A stretch of 64,000 nt of DNA from Paenibacillus herberti (lineage in GTDB: Bacteria; Bacillota; Bacilli; Paenibacillales; Paenibacillaceae). The notes beneath the pieces are model-generated. The model was not told the origin of the DNA. It was given only the letters and a program-made list of their open reading frames with translations, and made no database searches. The stretch covers positions 1-64,000 of the forward strand of contig NZ_NMUQ01000002.1 of assembly GCF_002233675.1 (NCBI RefSeq), in the 5' to 3' direction. The position numbers and the translations under genes were made by a program. Numbering within the stretch: the stretch's first letter is position 1; the number at the start of each line of letters is the position of its first letter. Shown here piece by piece: positions 43,206 through 51,809 of this stretch.

Positions 43206-44830
43206 TCATTTTTTTCTAATGATATATTTTTCTAAAACCAGGTAGTCCAAGTCTATTGTCAGAAAACACTTCACCGCATCCATTGGACTCTCTACAATCG
43301 GCTCTTCATTATCATTAAAAGATGTATTTAAAAGTACTGGCACACCTGTTTCTTTGTAGAATGCTTCCAGCAATCCGTGAAGAACAGGATTTATCTTTTG
43401 GCTTATGGTCTGTACACGACCAGTGCCATCGTAATGCGTTACGGACGGAATCACTTCATGCTTAGCGTCATGAATCGGCGGTACAAACAACATATAGTGC
43501 GAGGGATGCTCCATAGCAAAATATTGCGTTTGGTGTTCCTCCAAAATGATCGGTGCAAAAGGCCTAAACGGCTCTCGGTGTTTGATTCTTAAATTTATAG
43601 TATCCTTCATATCCGGGTTTCTCGGATCGGCAAGAATGCTTCGGTTACCTAATGCGCGAGGTCCGATTTCAGATTGTCCGTGGAAAAAACCAATGATGTT
43701 GCCTTCTGCTATTTTTTTGGATACCATTCCAAACAGATCGACAGGCTCCTCTACCGTAATGACATCCTTGTAACGGTTTAAGGCATCCTCGACGTCATCA
43801 TTTGAATACGTTTTACCTAAATAAGGGCTGAAGAACGAATTCGCTGGCTGCCAAGGCTGATCGCCAATAATAAAATTGCCATACAATGCGCTGCCGATAG
43901 CTGTTCCCGCATCACCGGCTGCCGGTTGAACAAATATCTTTTTAAACGGAGTATGCTCCAGTATTTTGTAGTTTGCCACACTATTCAGCGCTACGCCGCC
44001 TGCTAAACATAACGTATCAACTTTGGTTTTCTTGTATAAATATCGGCATAACTTAATAATTGCATCTTCGGTATGATACTGTCCTGCATAGGCCAAATTT
44101 GCTTTCCGCTGAAAAAGATCGTGGTCGTTGGTGGCAGCAGACAAAATTCGGTCGATAAACGTATTCATAAGACTAATATGCTCTCTCGTCAGCTTATAAC
44201 TGCCAGTTTCCGCAGAACACTCATAAAACTGGGAAAACTCATCCACATAGGTATCCTGACCATACGCGGCTAATCCCATTGTTTTTCCTTCTTGCAAAAA
44301 CTTAAATCCTAGTCCCCGCGTCAATGTTAAATAAAAGGCACCCAACGAGTTTTCAAATATAGGCTTTTCTCCTAGCCGATCCAAATGACCCGACACATTA
44401 TGAATGAGCTCAATATTTTTTTCTTTGGCGCAATAAAAGACACTGTCTCGTTTTGTGCTTCTTCTCCACGTACTGGGCTGCCGTATCCGTCGATGACAAG
44501 AATTGCCGATTCTTTGAATCCAGACACATAGTATGAACTACATGCATGTGCAAGATGGTGGTTCATAAGGTGAATTTGGTCTTTATACTTTTCATAAAAC
44601 TTAGGATCCAAAATATCGTTTCCTACAATGTAATCAATATCATCTATTGTTAGGCTATGAGCCTTCAACACATACTCCGCAGAGCGGCATCTAACCGCCT
44701 TCAATCCCAATCCTAATGAATGTTTTATTCTCGTTATTCTTTCCTCTTCTATAGCCGCTTCTACCTGTCCGTCTATAACCAGACAAGCAGCAAAATCATG
44801 ATTGGATCCGCCAAGGCCTAAAACCTTCAT
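43206..44830 (-). pseudogene. carbamoyltransferase (TobZ/NodU/CmcH type), one-base frameshift
   Basis: Two adjacent frames (44372-44830 and 43206-44396) together make one carbamoyltransferase of about 540 residues, which uses carbamoyl phosphate and ATP to carbamoylate a hydroxyl. N-terminal part: LGLGGSNHDFAACLV and HHLAHACSSYYVSG; C-terminal: LCLAGGVALNSVANYKI, NRSILADPRNPDMKDTIN, REPFRPFAPIILEE, NTSFNDNEEPIVESP. Adding one T to the TTTT run at 44438-44435 (minus strand) joins NETVSF to YCAKEKNIELIHNVSGHL. It is either a genuine mutation or a read error. It overlaps the BtrH-like gene by four bases (ATGA). Confidence 0.8.
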
Positions 44831-46389
44831 TTGTCTATCTCCTTCTTGTCTATATTTATGGTGATAGCGAATAGCCGGAAATGTTCATTGTAATCCAAAA
44901 TAATTGATGCGATATGCGTTGGTGTCGGCAATTCAACCGACAGTACCGTTATTCTTCCAAGTTGTGGGATAAGCTCGACTTGTCCCGTTTCAACCCTTGT
45001 GAGTTGTCCAGCCAATACAACCGGTGTTTGATGCTTAGACTGGCTGGCGAGCCAATGGGCGCCTTGCACAGTATGAACGCTCCTTGTCCCCTCGAAATCA
45101 TAAAATTGTATAGCGACCGGAGATGCCTCAGTAAAGGCCGCCAGCAAATAAACCTTGCGGATTGGCTCATCAGCAACAATCGGAATGTGCTGACCTTGAG
45201 CTCTTACGTGGTCATTTGTCTCCCCATCGTATACAGGGAAGGAAAAAGAGACTTCTTCATTCCACCAAATACTTTTAGAGGGCAGATCATGCGCCAAAAA
45301 GAACGTATCCTTATAAAAATAAGCTGGTTTGTCAAAACTTCCGAATGCCCTGTGATTCATATATTCCTCTAGCGGGACATGCTTCATTTTGTCCACACGC
45401 ACATTGGGTTTCATTCCATCCACATCTATCAAACTGGCAGCAATCGGATGCAGAGACTCCAAAATGGCTTGTTCCAATCGAGAAATCTCTTCCAACTTTT
45501 CGGAAACTCTTCTCAACACAGGCTTTGCATTAGATGAATACGATGCTTTGATCAGCATAATTCTCAAGTTATCCCATTGTTTTGAGCAAAGGTTTAACTG
45601 ATGCCTAATTCCTTCCGCTCGTTGATCCTGAAAATATTCAATTGCTTCAGCAAACAATTTTCTGCCTTGACTGATCTTAATCAACCTCTTGAATAATGGC
45701 GAAGCCCACCACTTGTCCTGATATCTCTTCACTTCCTCTTCATAATTAAAGTGCAGCTCAATATCTTGGGAAAATGCCACAATATCATCAACCATATTAT
45801 GAGTAACCGATAATTTTTTTACAGTACAGGTAGCCGCTTCTTCAAAAGTCAATGTTGCGTCTGGCTTGCCAAGATCACAAATGGAGTAACACACGCTGCT
45901 GTAATGATAGAGGGCACTTGCCGGCAGTTCTTCCCGTTCTTTAACAAAAAATCCGTCTACACAGGTAAACATACGGCTTCGCGAATTATATCCTATAACT
46001 ATCACAAAATGCATATTATGGTATTTCTGATAACCGGGATCCCATGGGCACCAGTACGCATCAACAAACATGATGATAGGTTTATTTCCTCGAAGATGAT
46101 TGTCTATGATCGAAATCATCTCATCAGCGCTATCCGGCTGGTATTCCGTAATTTGTATGCCGTGATATTTCTTCAATAGCGGAAATGTATCATCCATATG
46201 GGGGCTGATTCGGTCTCCGGTAACACTTAAAGTATCATACTCTCTTCCTCTGAAACCAAATCCCCACTTCCCCAAAAACATAAGCTCAAATGATTTCCCT
46301 CAAGACGTTGCGATAGAAATAATCTGCGACTCCAAACAATTCAGTGTGCTGTGCTTATATGGTTTTATATCCGTAATCAATTGGTCCAC
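44827..46389 (-). pseudogene. butirosin-H (BtrH)-like acyltransferase homologue with in-frame TGA
   Basis: The open frame 44827-46281 resembles the BtrH N-terminal domain family, cysteine-protease-like enzymes that move an acyl group from a carrier protein to an amine. Upstream in the same frame, after TGA at 46302, the codons give IKPYKHSTLNCLESQIISIA, the region with the nucleophile Cys, starting at GTG 46389; the stop falls where Trp is expected (TS-stop-GKSFELMFLGKWGFGF). The catalytic His is in YHNMHFVIVIGY, downstream. So the surviving frame lacks its Cys. The remaining 300 residues are helical, then a beta domain of unknown role. GGAAGGA precedes the GTG. Confidence 0.65.
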
Positions 46390-46401
46390 AATCCTTCCAT
46401 T

Positions 46402-47388
46402 TTATTTGAAGCAAGGAATGATATGCCGACCCATTGTTTCACAAGCTGATTCGTCCAAATAACCGGAAACGAGGAAGTAATCAACGCCTATATCTCGATA
46501 TTGCCCCAACTTGTCTGACACTTGCTTAAAACTGCCTACAACCGTTAAACCGACGGACCTGCTAACTTCAGAAAGTCCTGCCCATAAATGCTCTTCCACC
46601 CATAAATCATGTTGATCCTTAAAATGCTTATTATTTCGAATGCCCACCGAGTCTACTTCATTTAAATACATTTTTGTAATTTTTTTATGAAAACCCGAAA
46701 ACTGTTCGTGTTTCTGATAAGCTATTTCAATAGCTTCGTCTTGCGCTGCTTTGGCCAATATATCAATATAAATACCGATTTTAAGAGTGCGATTTCGCAA
46801 TGCAGCTTCATGTTTCAGTTGCTTAATCCTATTTTTCAAATGTAAAGTCGTGTCTGCATAACAAATCATCACATCGCCGGCTGATAAGGCAACCTCAGAG
46901 GCTGCTGAAGAACTGCCAGCAATAAACAGCCTCGATTGTCCTTCAAATTGCGGCTGCACTTCAAGATCACTGTAAGAAAAGTTCATCCCATTAAAATTAG
47001 TTGTTCCCTGCATCAAAAGCCGCATGCACTTTACAAATTCATTGGTTCGTTTATAACGATGTTCGTGAGAAGGGAAGTCTCCGCCTGTGAGAGATTCTTG
47101 TTTAATCCCCCCCGTTACAATATTCAGATCGAAGCGGTCCCCCATTAAATAATGGATAGAGGTAAGATTTTTAAGCGTAATGTGAGGCAATAGCATGTTT
47201 GTGTTCTGGGCCACCAAAAACCGCACACGGCTTGTATCTTGACACATCATCATTGTCAAAATCCATGGATCGAGCGCTTGCTTGGCGCTTGCAACCAGAA
47301 CTCCGTCAAAACCATATTTTTCTGCGTCCACTGCCTGTTTTCTGCATTCATTCACATCTGAAACAGGTAAAGCCCAACAAAATTCCAT
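46402..47388 (-). CDS. LLM-class flavin-dependent monooxygenase (SsuD/BtrO-like)
   Basis: A 328-residue TIM-barrel enzyme of the luciferase-like family using FMNH2 and O2. Recognisable blocks are AEKYGFDGVLVAS, RVRFLVAQNTNMLLPHITLKNL, GDRFDLNIVTGGIKQE, RYKRTNEFVKCMRLLM, LFIAGSSSAASEVA and the VVGSFKQVSDKLGQYRDIGVDYFLVSGY end. It is closest in style to SsuD; butirosin BtrO is of the same family, and the neighbouring BtrH-like gene fits that comparison. The substrate is unknown. AGGAGAAG precedes ATG 47388. Intact. Confidence 0.85.
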   Translation of the reverse strand: MEFCWALPVSDVNECRKQAVDAEKYGFDGVLVASAKQALDPWILTMMMCQDTSRVRFLVAQNTNMLLPHITLKNLTSIHYLMGDRFDLNIVTGGIKQESLTGGDFPSHEHRYKRTNEFVKCMRLLMQGTTNFNGMNFSYSDLEVQPQFEGQSRLFIAGSSSAASEVALSAGDVMICYADTTLHLKNRIKQLKHEAALRNRTLKIGIYIDILAKAAQDEAIEIAYQKHEQFSGFHKKITKMYLNEVDSVGIRNNKHFKDQHDLWVEEHLWAGLSEVSRSVGLTVVGSFKQVSDKLGQYRDIGVDYFLVSGYLDESACETMGRHIIPCFK

Positions 47389-47422
47389 AGTTCTTCTCCT
47401 ATTTGGTTTTAGTGTGGTTAGC

Positions 47423-48314
47423 TCATTTCAAATAACTCCTCATGATCTCTTGATTTCCATATATAGACTTAAGCAATTTTCGATATGAATGATCTGGTTT
47501 TGCATGCCGGTTTATTCGCGTATAATTTGCAGCTTGTCATGGTTTAGAAAGTCTGTGCGAAGACGACGTGCTACAACTCTCTGTCATCGCTAAAATATCC
47601 CAAACCGTTTCTATAGATACACCTTTAGCGCTTTTTCGGAGCAGTACCGTAACCCGTCCCTCATGTTCTAATGGATTTTCCACATAACAATATACGGGAA
47701 GGAAACGTACAAATGGCTCTAACATCCGTTCTCCTCGCATGGATCAAAAAATGATCTGGAATCAACTGATCTTCTCTCACTAAATAAATTCCCGGCTCGC
47801 TTATATCCACATATCTTTTTGTTATCCATATCGGTCTGCAAGATTCCACACCCAGTATCTTATCCGGGAGTATATGTTGCATCCCTCACTGTGTGTATAG
47901 AAGTATTGAAAAACTTAACGCAGTAGAAGGACAGTTTTTCGATAAACCTGAGATCAATTCAAAATAGTCAGCGGGGCAGACCTTTGAATCACAAGTGTAT
48001 TGATGTGCATTATTCTCGAATACAATTTTGATTTTCTGTTACTACTTAGGTACAACATTCTGATTAACTCGAAATCTTGAATACCATATGCTGTGTTTTG
48101 AATCTGTTAGGCATGTTTATTGTTCATCATTATTAGGCCGCTTTACTGGGGGAGTTATCAATATAGTAGATCAACTGTTGATTTCACACTAAATTTCCTA
48201 TATAGGTACCTGAGCAGTTACGATTTTCTCCGAGAAGGATCTTTCATACACGGCGAATTCATGAACCCATATCTTTCTACATAAATCAACAAGGCTTTTC
48301 TTTTGAGCACGTTG
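47423..48314 (-). pseudogene. decayed gene of unknown family, interrupted by a mini-IS66
   Basis: If the mini-IS (48038-48221) and one 8-bp repeat are removed, one frame runs from about 48314 to 47423 with two TGA codons and one single-base frameshift: ...QKKSLVDLCRKIW, FENNAHQYTCDS, LLYTQ-stop-GMQHILPDK, GVESCRPIWITKRYVDISEP, PDHFLIHA-frameshift-GERMLEPFVRFLPVYCYV, WDILAMTESCSTSSSHRLSK-stop, YRKLLKSIYGNQEIMRSYLK. It is a globular protein tail of about 235 residues. I do not recognise the family. It lies 34 bases before the monooxygenase gene, so it was probably cotranscribed. Short open frames here (starts at 47725, 47882) are pieces of it. Confidence 0.5.
48038..48221. mobile_element. 184-bp internally deleted IS66-type element with 8-bp target repeat
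   Basis: Ends GTTACTACTTAGGTAC (48038) and GTACCTGAGCAGTTAC (to 48221) are inverted copies with three differences and match the ends of the IS66 remnant at 25472-26061. GATTTTCT is directly repeated at 48030-48037 and 48222-48229. No coding content. It interrupts the decayed gene described at 47423-48314. Confidence 0.75.
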
Positions 48315-48471
48315 ATAATAAGAGGTTTCCGTCGTAACTATTCCAGTTCCCGTCAACTTCGTCCAATCTTGTTTTGCATCGCTCATCCAATCGAGATCCG
48401 TTGTATAAATATAGGTTCGTTTTTCGATTCGTCCATGTCCCTTTTCGAATGTGCTGTGAGCTTGAAAGCCC
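48315..48471 (-). pseudogene. ISAs1-family transposase fragment
   Basis: Minus-strand translation gives STFEKGHGRIEKRTYIYTTD, LDWMSDAKQDW and VTTETSYY, matching the ISAs1 (H-repeat-associated) transposase block EKGHGRIE-x-R...W...TTETRYY. It loses similarity after YY (about 48315), where the decayed island gene begins, and starts at the end of the BtrH-like frame. About 50 residues remain of roughly 370. It marks a deletion junction between the two island genes. Confidence 0.65.
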
Positions 48472-49251
48472 CTAATTATGATTCCGTTTAATTGCTTGAA
48501 TAAACACTTCTAATACTTTGAATTCATCGTTTTCAATTTTTTCAACATATGAGGACATAGATTTTAATAACCGTCTCTCATTAGTGATGTGATATTTGAT
48601 CATGAGAGATCTGAGTATGTCGCACTTTTTCTCAATACCTTCATACATGGAATATATTTCTTTCAAATTTGTTTTAAGCACGTATTTTTCAAGGTAATCC
48701 AACCGTAATAGCATGCATTTTTTATGTTCCCATAATAGCTGAAAGGCATGTTTACTTAAATATCCCCCAACAGATACTTCTTCGATATGTTCAACAAAAT
48801 CTTTATATACATCCATGCCGAACCTACAAGGAAGGGGATTCCTTAGGGATCTATAATTCTGTGAAGTATCTCGAGAAAAAAAGTAGTCCTCTAGTTGATG
48901 AACCATATTGGGTATATCAAAACAATACACTGTTTCTCGGTTAAATTTGAATAAAACCAAATAGTTATCATAGTTGTACTGAACATTCATTTCAAGATAA
49001 GCTTGCTTCACTTGCTCGAATGTTGCGGTTGATCTTGTAAATTTCCCTCCCGAAAAAAAACCGGCGGTGCGAAAATATTTATCGTTATAATCATATCCAT
49101 ATATTAATATCATATGAGGAAAACGAAATTTCTGAAATGCTGAGGATTCTGGGATATAAAATTCATCAAGATGGATAAAGACGTAATAACTATAAATGAG
49201 CAAATTCACTTCCAGTAAACTGTAAAACAAAAAAGAAGAGAGACAAAGCAT
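48472..49251 (-). CDS. second BtrH-like protein, 5' truncated by an IS
   Basis: A 259-residue frame whose first ten residues derive from the edge of the adjacent insertion sequence. YVFIHLDEFYIPESSAFQKF and RFPHMILIYGYDYNDKYFRT are like the His-containing half of BtrH_N proteins (H-x-x-x-I-Y-G-Y); the Cys-containing part is missing. Residues 100-259 are helical with many charged residues (LLWEHKKCMLLRLDYLEKYVL, MYEGIEKKCDILRSLMIKY). It has no plausible ribosome binding site. It ends next to the ISAs1 scar. Nonfunctional, but shows that the island once had two BtrH-type genes. Confidence 0.55.
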   Translation of the reverse strand: MLCLSSFLFYSLLEVNLLIYSYYVFIHLDEFYIPESSAFQKFRFPHMILIYGYDYNDKYFRTAGFFSGGKFTRSTATFEQVKQAYLEMNVQYNYDNYLVLFKFNRETVYCFDIPNMVHQLEDYFFSRDTSQNYRSLRNPLPCRFGMDVYKDFVEHIEEVSVGGYLSKHAFQLLWEHKKCMLLRLDYLEKYVLKTNLKEIYSMYEGIEKKCDILRSLMIKYHITNERRLLKSMSSYVEKIENDEFKVLEVFIQAIKRNHN

Positions 49252-49252
49252 T

Positions 49253-49299
49253 CTCCTTGTGGTAAAAAGTAGTCACCACAACTGATTTTCACCAAGGAG
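49253..49299 (+). promoter_or_regulatory. hairpin sequestering the transposase ribosome binding site
   Basis: CTCCTTGTGGT (from 49253) pairs with CACCAAGGAG (to 49299), which is the ribosome binding site of the transposase gene starting at 49308; an alternative TTGTGGT/ACCACAA stem lies inside. Such structures block expression from transcripts entering the element from outside. Confidence 0.5.
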
Positions 49300-49307
49300 A
49301 AATTGCT

Positions 49308-50519
49308 ATGTCTCATACTGCCATCCTACCCGATCATGCCGCACTTCGCAATTACTTGTTACAACACCGGTTACCGCTGTATTTTTCTAAGCCGGTCGTG
49401 GCACATATCGAGACATACATGGCGGCGGCTGCAGCGAAAGGTTTTCGTGGCAAGGTAGTGGATCTAGCCGAGTATAGTAGCTGCCACCGTACGACACTTG
49501 GGCATTTTCTGGCCGAAGGCAAGTGGGATGAAGCGGTGTTGCAAAACAAAGTCAAGGTCGAATCACTTCGGTACGTGGTTCAAATAGCCAAGCAGACAGC
49601 AGAGCCGCTGTTTGTTATTCATGATGATACGATCTCCAAGAAGACAAAGCCTTCGTCACAGGCGCAATCTCCGATGGAGCAGACCGGGTTTCATCATTCT
49701 CACTTGGAAGGAAAAGTGGTTTGGGGCCATCAAGTTCAAGCGACGGTGGTCCAAAGTAACGACACTTCTTTGATCCATTCCATTGACTTGTACGACAAAA
49801 CGAAAACGAATCCCGACGGCACGGTGTATACAAAAATAGATCATGTGTGCGATATAGCCGCTACGCTGCCTCTTCCGCCTCATGGCGGTTACGTGCTTGT
49901 GGATTCTTGGTTCACTTGCTCTCGCGTAATCGACAGCTACGCCTCTGCTGGCTACCATCTTATTGGTGGTCTTAAAACCAATCGGATTATCTACCCGCAA
50001 GGGATCCGTATCTCCCTAAAGGATTTTTCCGCCCATATCCGCAAAGAAGACGTTCGCCTTGTGACCGTGAACGGAACTTCATACTGGACATACCGATATG
50101 AAGGCGCCTTGAACGATATTGAAAATGCTGCCGTTCTGCTGTGCTGGCCGGAGCAAGCGTTTGGTGTGCCTAAAGCGCTACGCGCTTTTTTGTGCACGGA
50201 TGTTTCCTTGGATACGGAAACGATTTCCATGTATTACAGCAAGCGTTGGCCCATTGAGATTTTTTTCCGCCAGTCCAAAAACAATCTTGGCTTCGATACC
50301 TACCAGGTTCGTTCAGCAACGGCATTTACCCGCCTGTGGGCGTTGCTGGCTTGGACACATTTGTACTGTACTACAGGGTTAGGGCAACCCTGCCCTTTTG
50401 GCGAAGGATTGCGTACGGTTCGGAAGCAAGTCCAACTGGACCGACTTCAGTTTGTCTACGATTGCGGCAAGAACGGCATTCCATTTCACGTAGTTCGTGA
50501 ACAGTTCAAGTTGGCTTGA
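49308..50519 (+). CDS. DDE transposase, IS4/IS701-like
   Basis: A 403-residue DDE transposase that appears intact. Catalytic residues: Asp in FVIHDDTISKKT, Asp in YVLVDSWFTC, Glu in KRWPIEIFFRQSKNNLGF (the YREK-like block). The N-terminal FSKPVVAHIETYMAAAAAKGFRG...SSCHRTTLGHFL region is usual in this IS701-like group. AAGGAG nine bases before ATG 49308. The left edge lies at about 49252, where it truncates the BtrH-like gene; I could not find a matching right inverted repeat, so the right end is undefined. Confidence 0.8.
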   Translation: MSHTAILPDHAALRNYLLQHRLPLYFSKPVVAHIETYMAAAAAKGFRGKVVDLAEYSSCHRTTLGHFLAEGKWDEAVLQNKVKVESLRYVVQIAKQTAEPLFVIHDDTISKKTKPSSQAQSPMEQTGFHHSHLEGKVVWGHQVQATVVQSNDTSLIHSIDLYDKTKTNPDGTVYTKIDHVCDIAATLPLPPHGGYVLVDSWFTCSRVIDSYASAGYHLIGGLKTNRIIYPQGIRISLKDFSAHIRKEDVRLVTVNGTSYWTYRYEGALNDIENAAVLLCWPEQAFGVPKALRAFLCTDVSLDTETISMYYSKRWPIEIFFRQSKNNLGFDTYQVRSATAFTRLWALLAWTHLYCTTGLGQPCPFGEGLRTVRKQVQLDRLQFVYDCGKNGIPFHVVREQFKLA

Positions 50520-50882
50520 CCTATTTTGGGATTTTTTGTATCCGTTTTTGCTCATTTATAGGTACAGATATGCAAAAGATATGCAACCGTTTCTTCCTTA
50601 CCGTAGTTCGTGACCCGGACGTGCTTGAACTCAGCCGTCCGCATGTGAAACAACTCAGCAAGCCTAATCATCTTCTCATCCCTGGGTTGCGTTCCCCGAC
50701 CGCCTTAAGAACAAGCTGCTCGAAGGAGAGCGCGTTCATTTTCATCTTCGTCAAGATGTCAAGCTGACTCTCGCCGACTTGATTCCCTGCTCAAGACCGA
50801 CGGAGAGCGGGAACAGATAAAAAATAACAATCCGGAGAAGCGTGACTCCACCAAACGATCAGGGTTCCGATAGAATCAGCTC
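50520..50882. other. remnant DNA between transposase and ATPase fragment
   Basis: No intact gene. One plus-strand frame (about 50690-50820, including DRLKNKLLEGERVHFH and VKLTLADLIP) looks like a C-terminal protein fragment and is followed by the ATPase fragment, as if from the same mobile element; family not recognised. Confidence 0.35.
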
Positions 50883-51365
50883 ATGCGCGGTATTCGCCGA
50901 CTGGAACCGGTTGTCGTTGTAGATAAAACACATCTGCTCGATCGGGAGATGCTGGAGAAAGTGCGTTTCTTGCTTCATTTCAAGATTGATGCGCAGAGCC
51001 CCATGGCACTATTTCTCGTCGGGCAGAGCGAGCTTTGGGACAAGCTTCGGCTTCAATTCTACGCAGCGATTCGTCAGCGGATTGATCTATAGTGTAAGCT
51101 GCCCTACTTCGACCGCTCCCAAGCCGGTGAGTATCTGAAGCGTCAGTCAGCGTATGCCGGCACAGATCATGAGATATTCTCCGATGAGGCGGTGAATGAA
51201 GTTTACCGATTTTCGGGCGGATCGGCCAGACTCATCAATAAGTTGTGTACCCACTGTCTCATCTACGGCACCCAAATCAAGCGCCGCATCATTGATGATC
51301 ATATGGTGAATCACGTTATTCAGGTGAAGTGTCGTGAACGAGCCTTGGAACCGGATGGCGTATGA
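50883..51365 (+). pseudogene. ExeA-type AAA ATPase fragment of a mobile element
   Basis: The frame gives VVVVDKTHLLDREMLEKVRF, SPMALFLVGQSELWDKLRLQ, YAAIRQRIDL, then TAG at 51090, CKLPYFDRSQAGEYLKRQ and FSGGSARLINKLCTHCLIYG. It matches the C-terminal two thirds of ExeA/TnsC-like ATPases that accompany transposases (Walker B normally DEAHLL, here DKTHLL; sensor and YR-x-S-x-G-x-R-x-IN blocks). The TAG stands for Gln (CAG). The Walker A region is gone. Nonfunctional. Confidence 0.65.
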
Positions 51366-51561
51366 TCAGGAAGTGAATAGCTGGTTTGTCCAGCTAGAGG
51401 AAAAAGCTTATCCCGTTTATTGTGGGGAGTGCTTCGAAATTCGCATTGGTGACCACGGAATCCCATCTCGGATCGAAATTAACCGTCATTGGAGCATAAT
51501 CATGAGAGAAGCACGATTTAACTTGAGAAACAAGGACATTTACCATATTCGATTCGTTTAA
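51334..51561 (+). CDS. DUF5348 family small protein
   Basis: A 75-residue protein fitting the DUF5348 pattern: W-x-V-x-LEEKAYPVYCGECFEIRIGD, then IPSRIEINRHWSIIMREARFNL. Function unknown; it is usually found next to mobile-element genes, as here. GTG 51334 is the likely start and overlaps the end of the ATPase fragment in another frame, the arrangement expected if both came from one element. It is followed by a terminator. Confidence 0.6.
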   Translation: MNEPWNRMAYDQEVNSWFVQLEEKAYPVYCGECFEIRIGDHGIPSRIEINRHWSIIMREARFNLRNKDIYHIRFV

Positions 51562-51572
51562 CAGAAATGGGA

Positions 51573-51594
51573 AAGCCGAAACATCTCGGCTTTT
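51573..51594 (+). terminator. terminator after the DUF5348 gene
   Basis: AAGCCGA pairs with TCGGCTT around six bases and is followed by TTGCG. The remaining stretch to 51809 holds no gene. Confidence 0.6.
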
Positions 51595-51809
51595 GCGTTA
51601 ATCAAGTCTCTATGGACATGATTACAATCAGACCTTGTACAGCTTACGCGATCATTTTCTGAACACTATGGATTAGCAATAACAATATGCGCCTGACTCA
51701 AAACAAACGAGTACAGGCACATAAAAGCTATCGAATGGTACGCCGTACATCGTGGCCGACGGATGTTCACCCCTTGGTTAATATGTTTGCCGATCGGTCG
51801 AATCGCTCG

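Noticed and set aside
34096-46302. TGA in place of Trp codons in both the BceR fossil and the BtrH-like gene, suggesting UGA decoded as Trp
   Set aside because: TGA terminates many intact genes here and TGG is used throughout, so these are ordinary nonsense mutations.
47537-47740. 62-residue peptide ending in Ser/Cys/Thr residues, like a RiPP precursor
   Set aside because: It reads as part of a larger broken frame with homogeneous composition on both sides of the stop; the Ser/Cys cluster is not followed by any RiPP modification enzyme.
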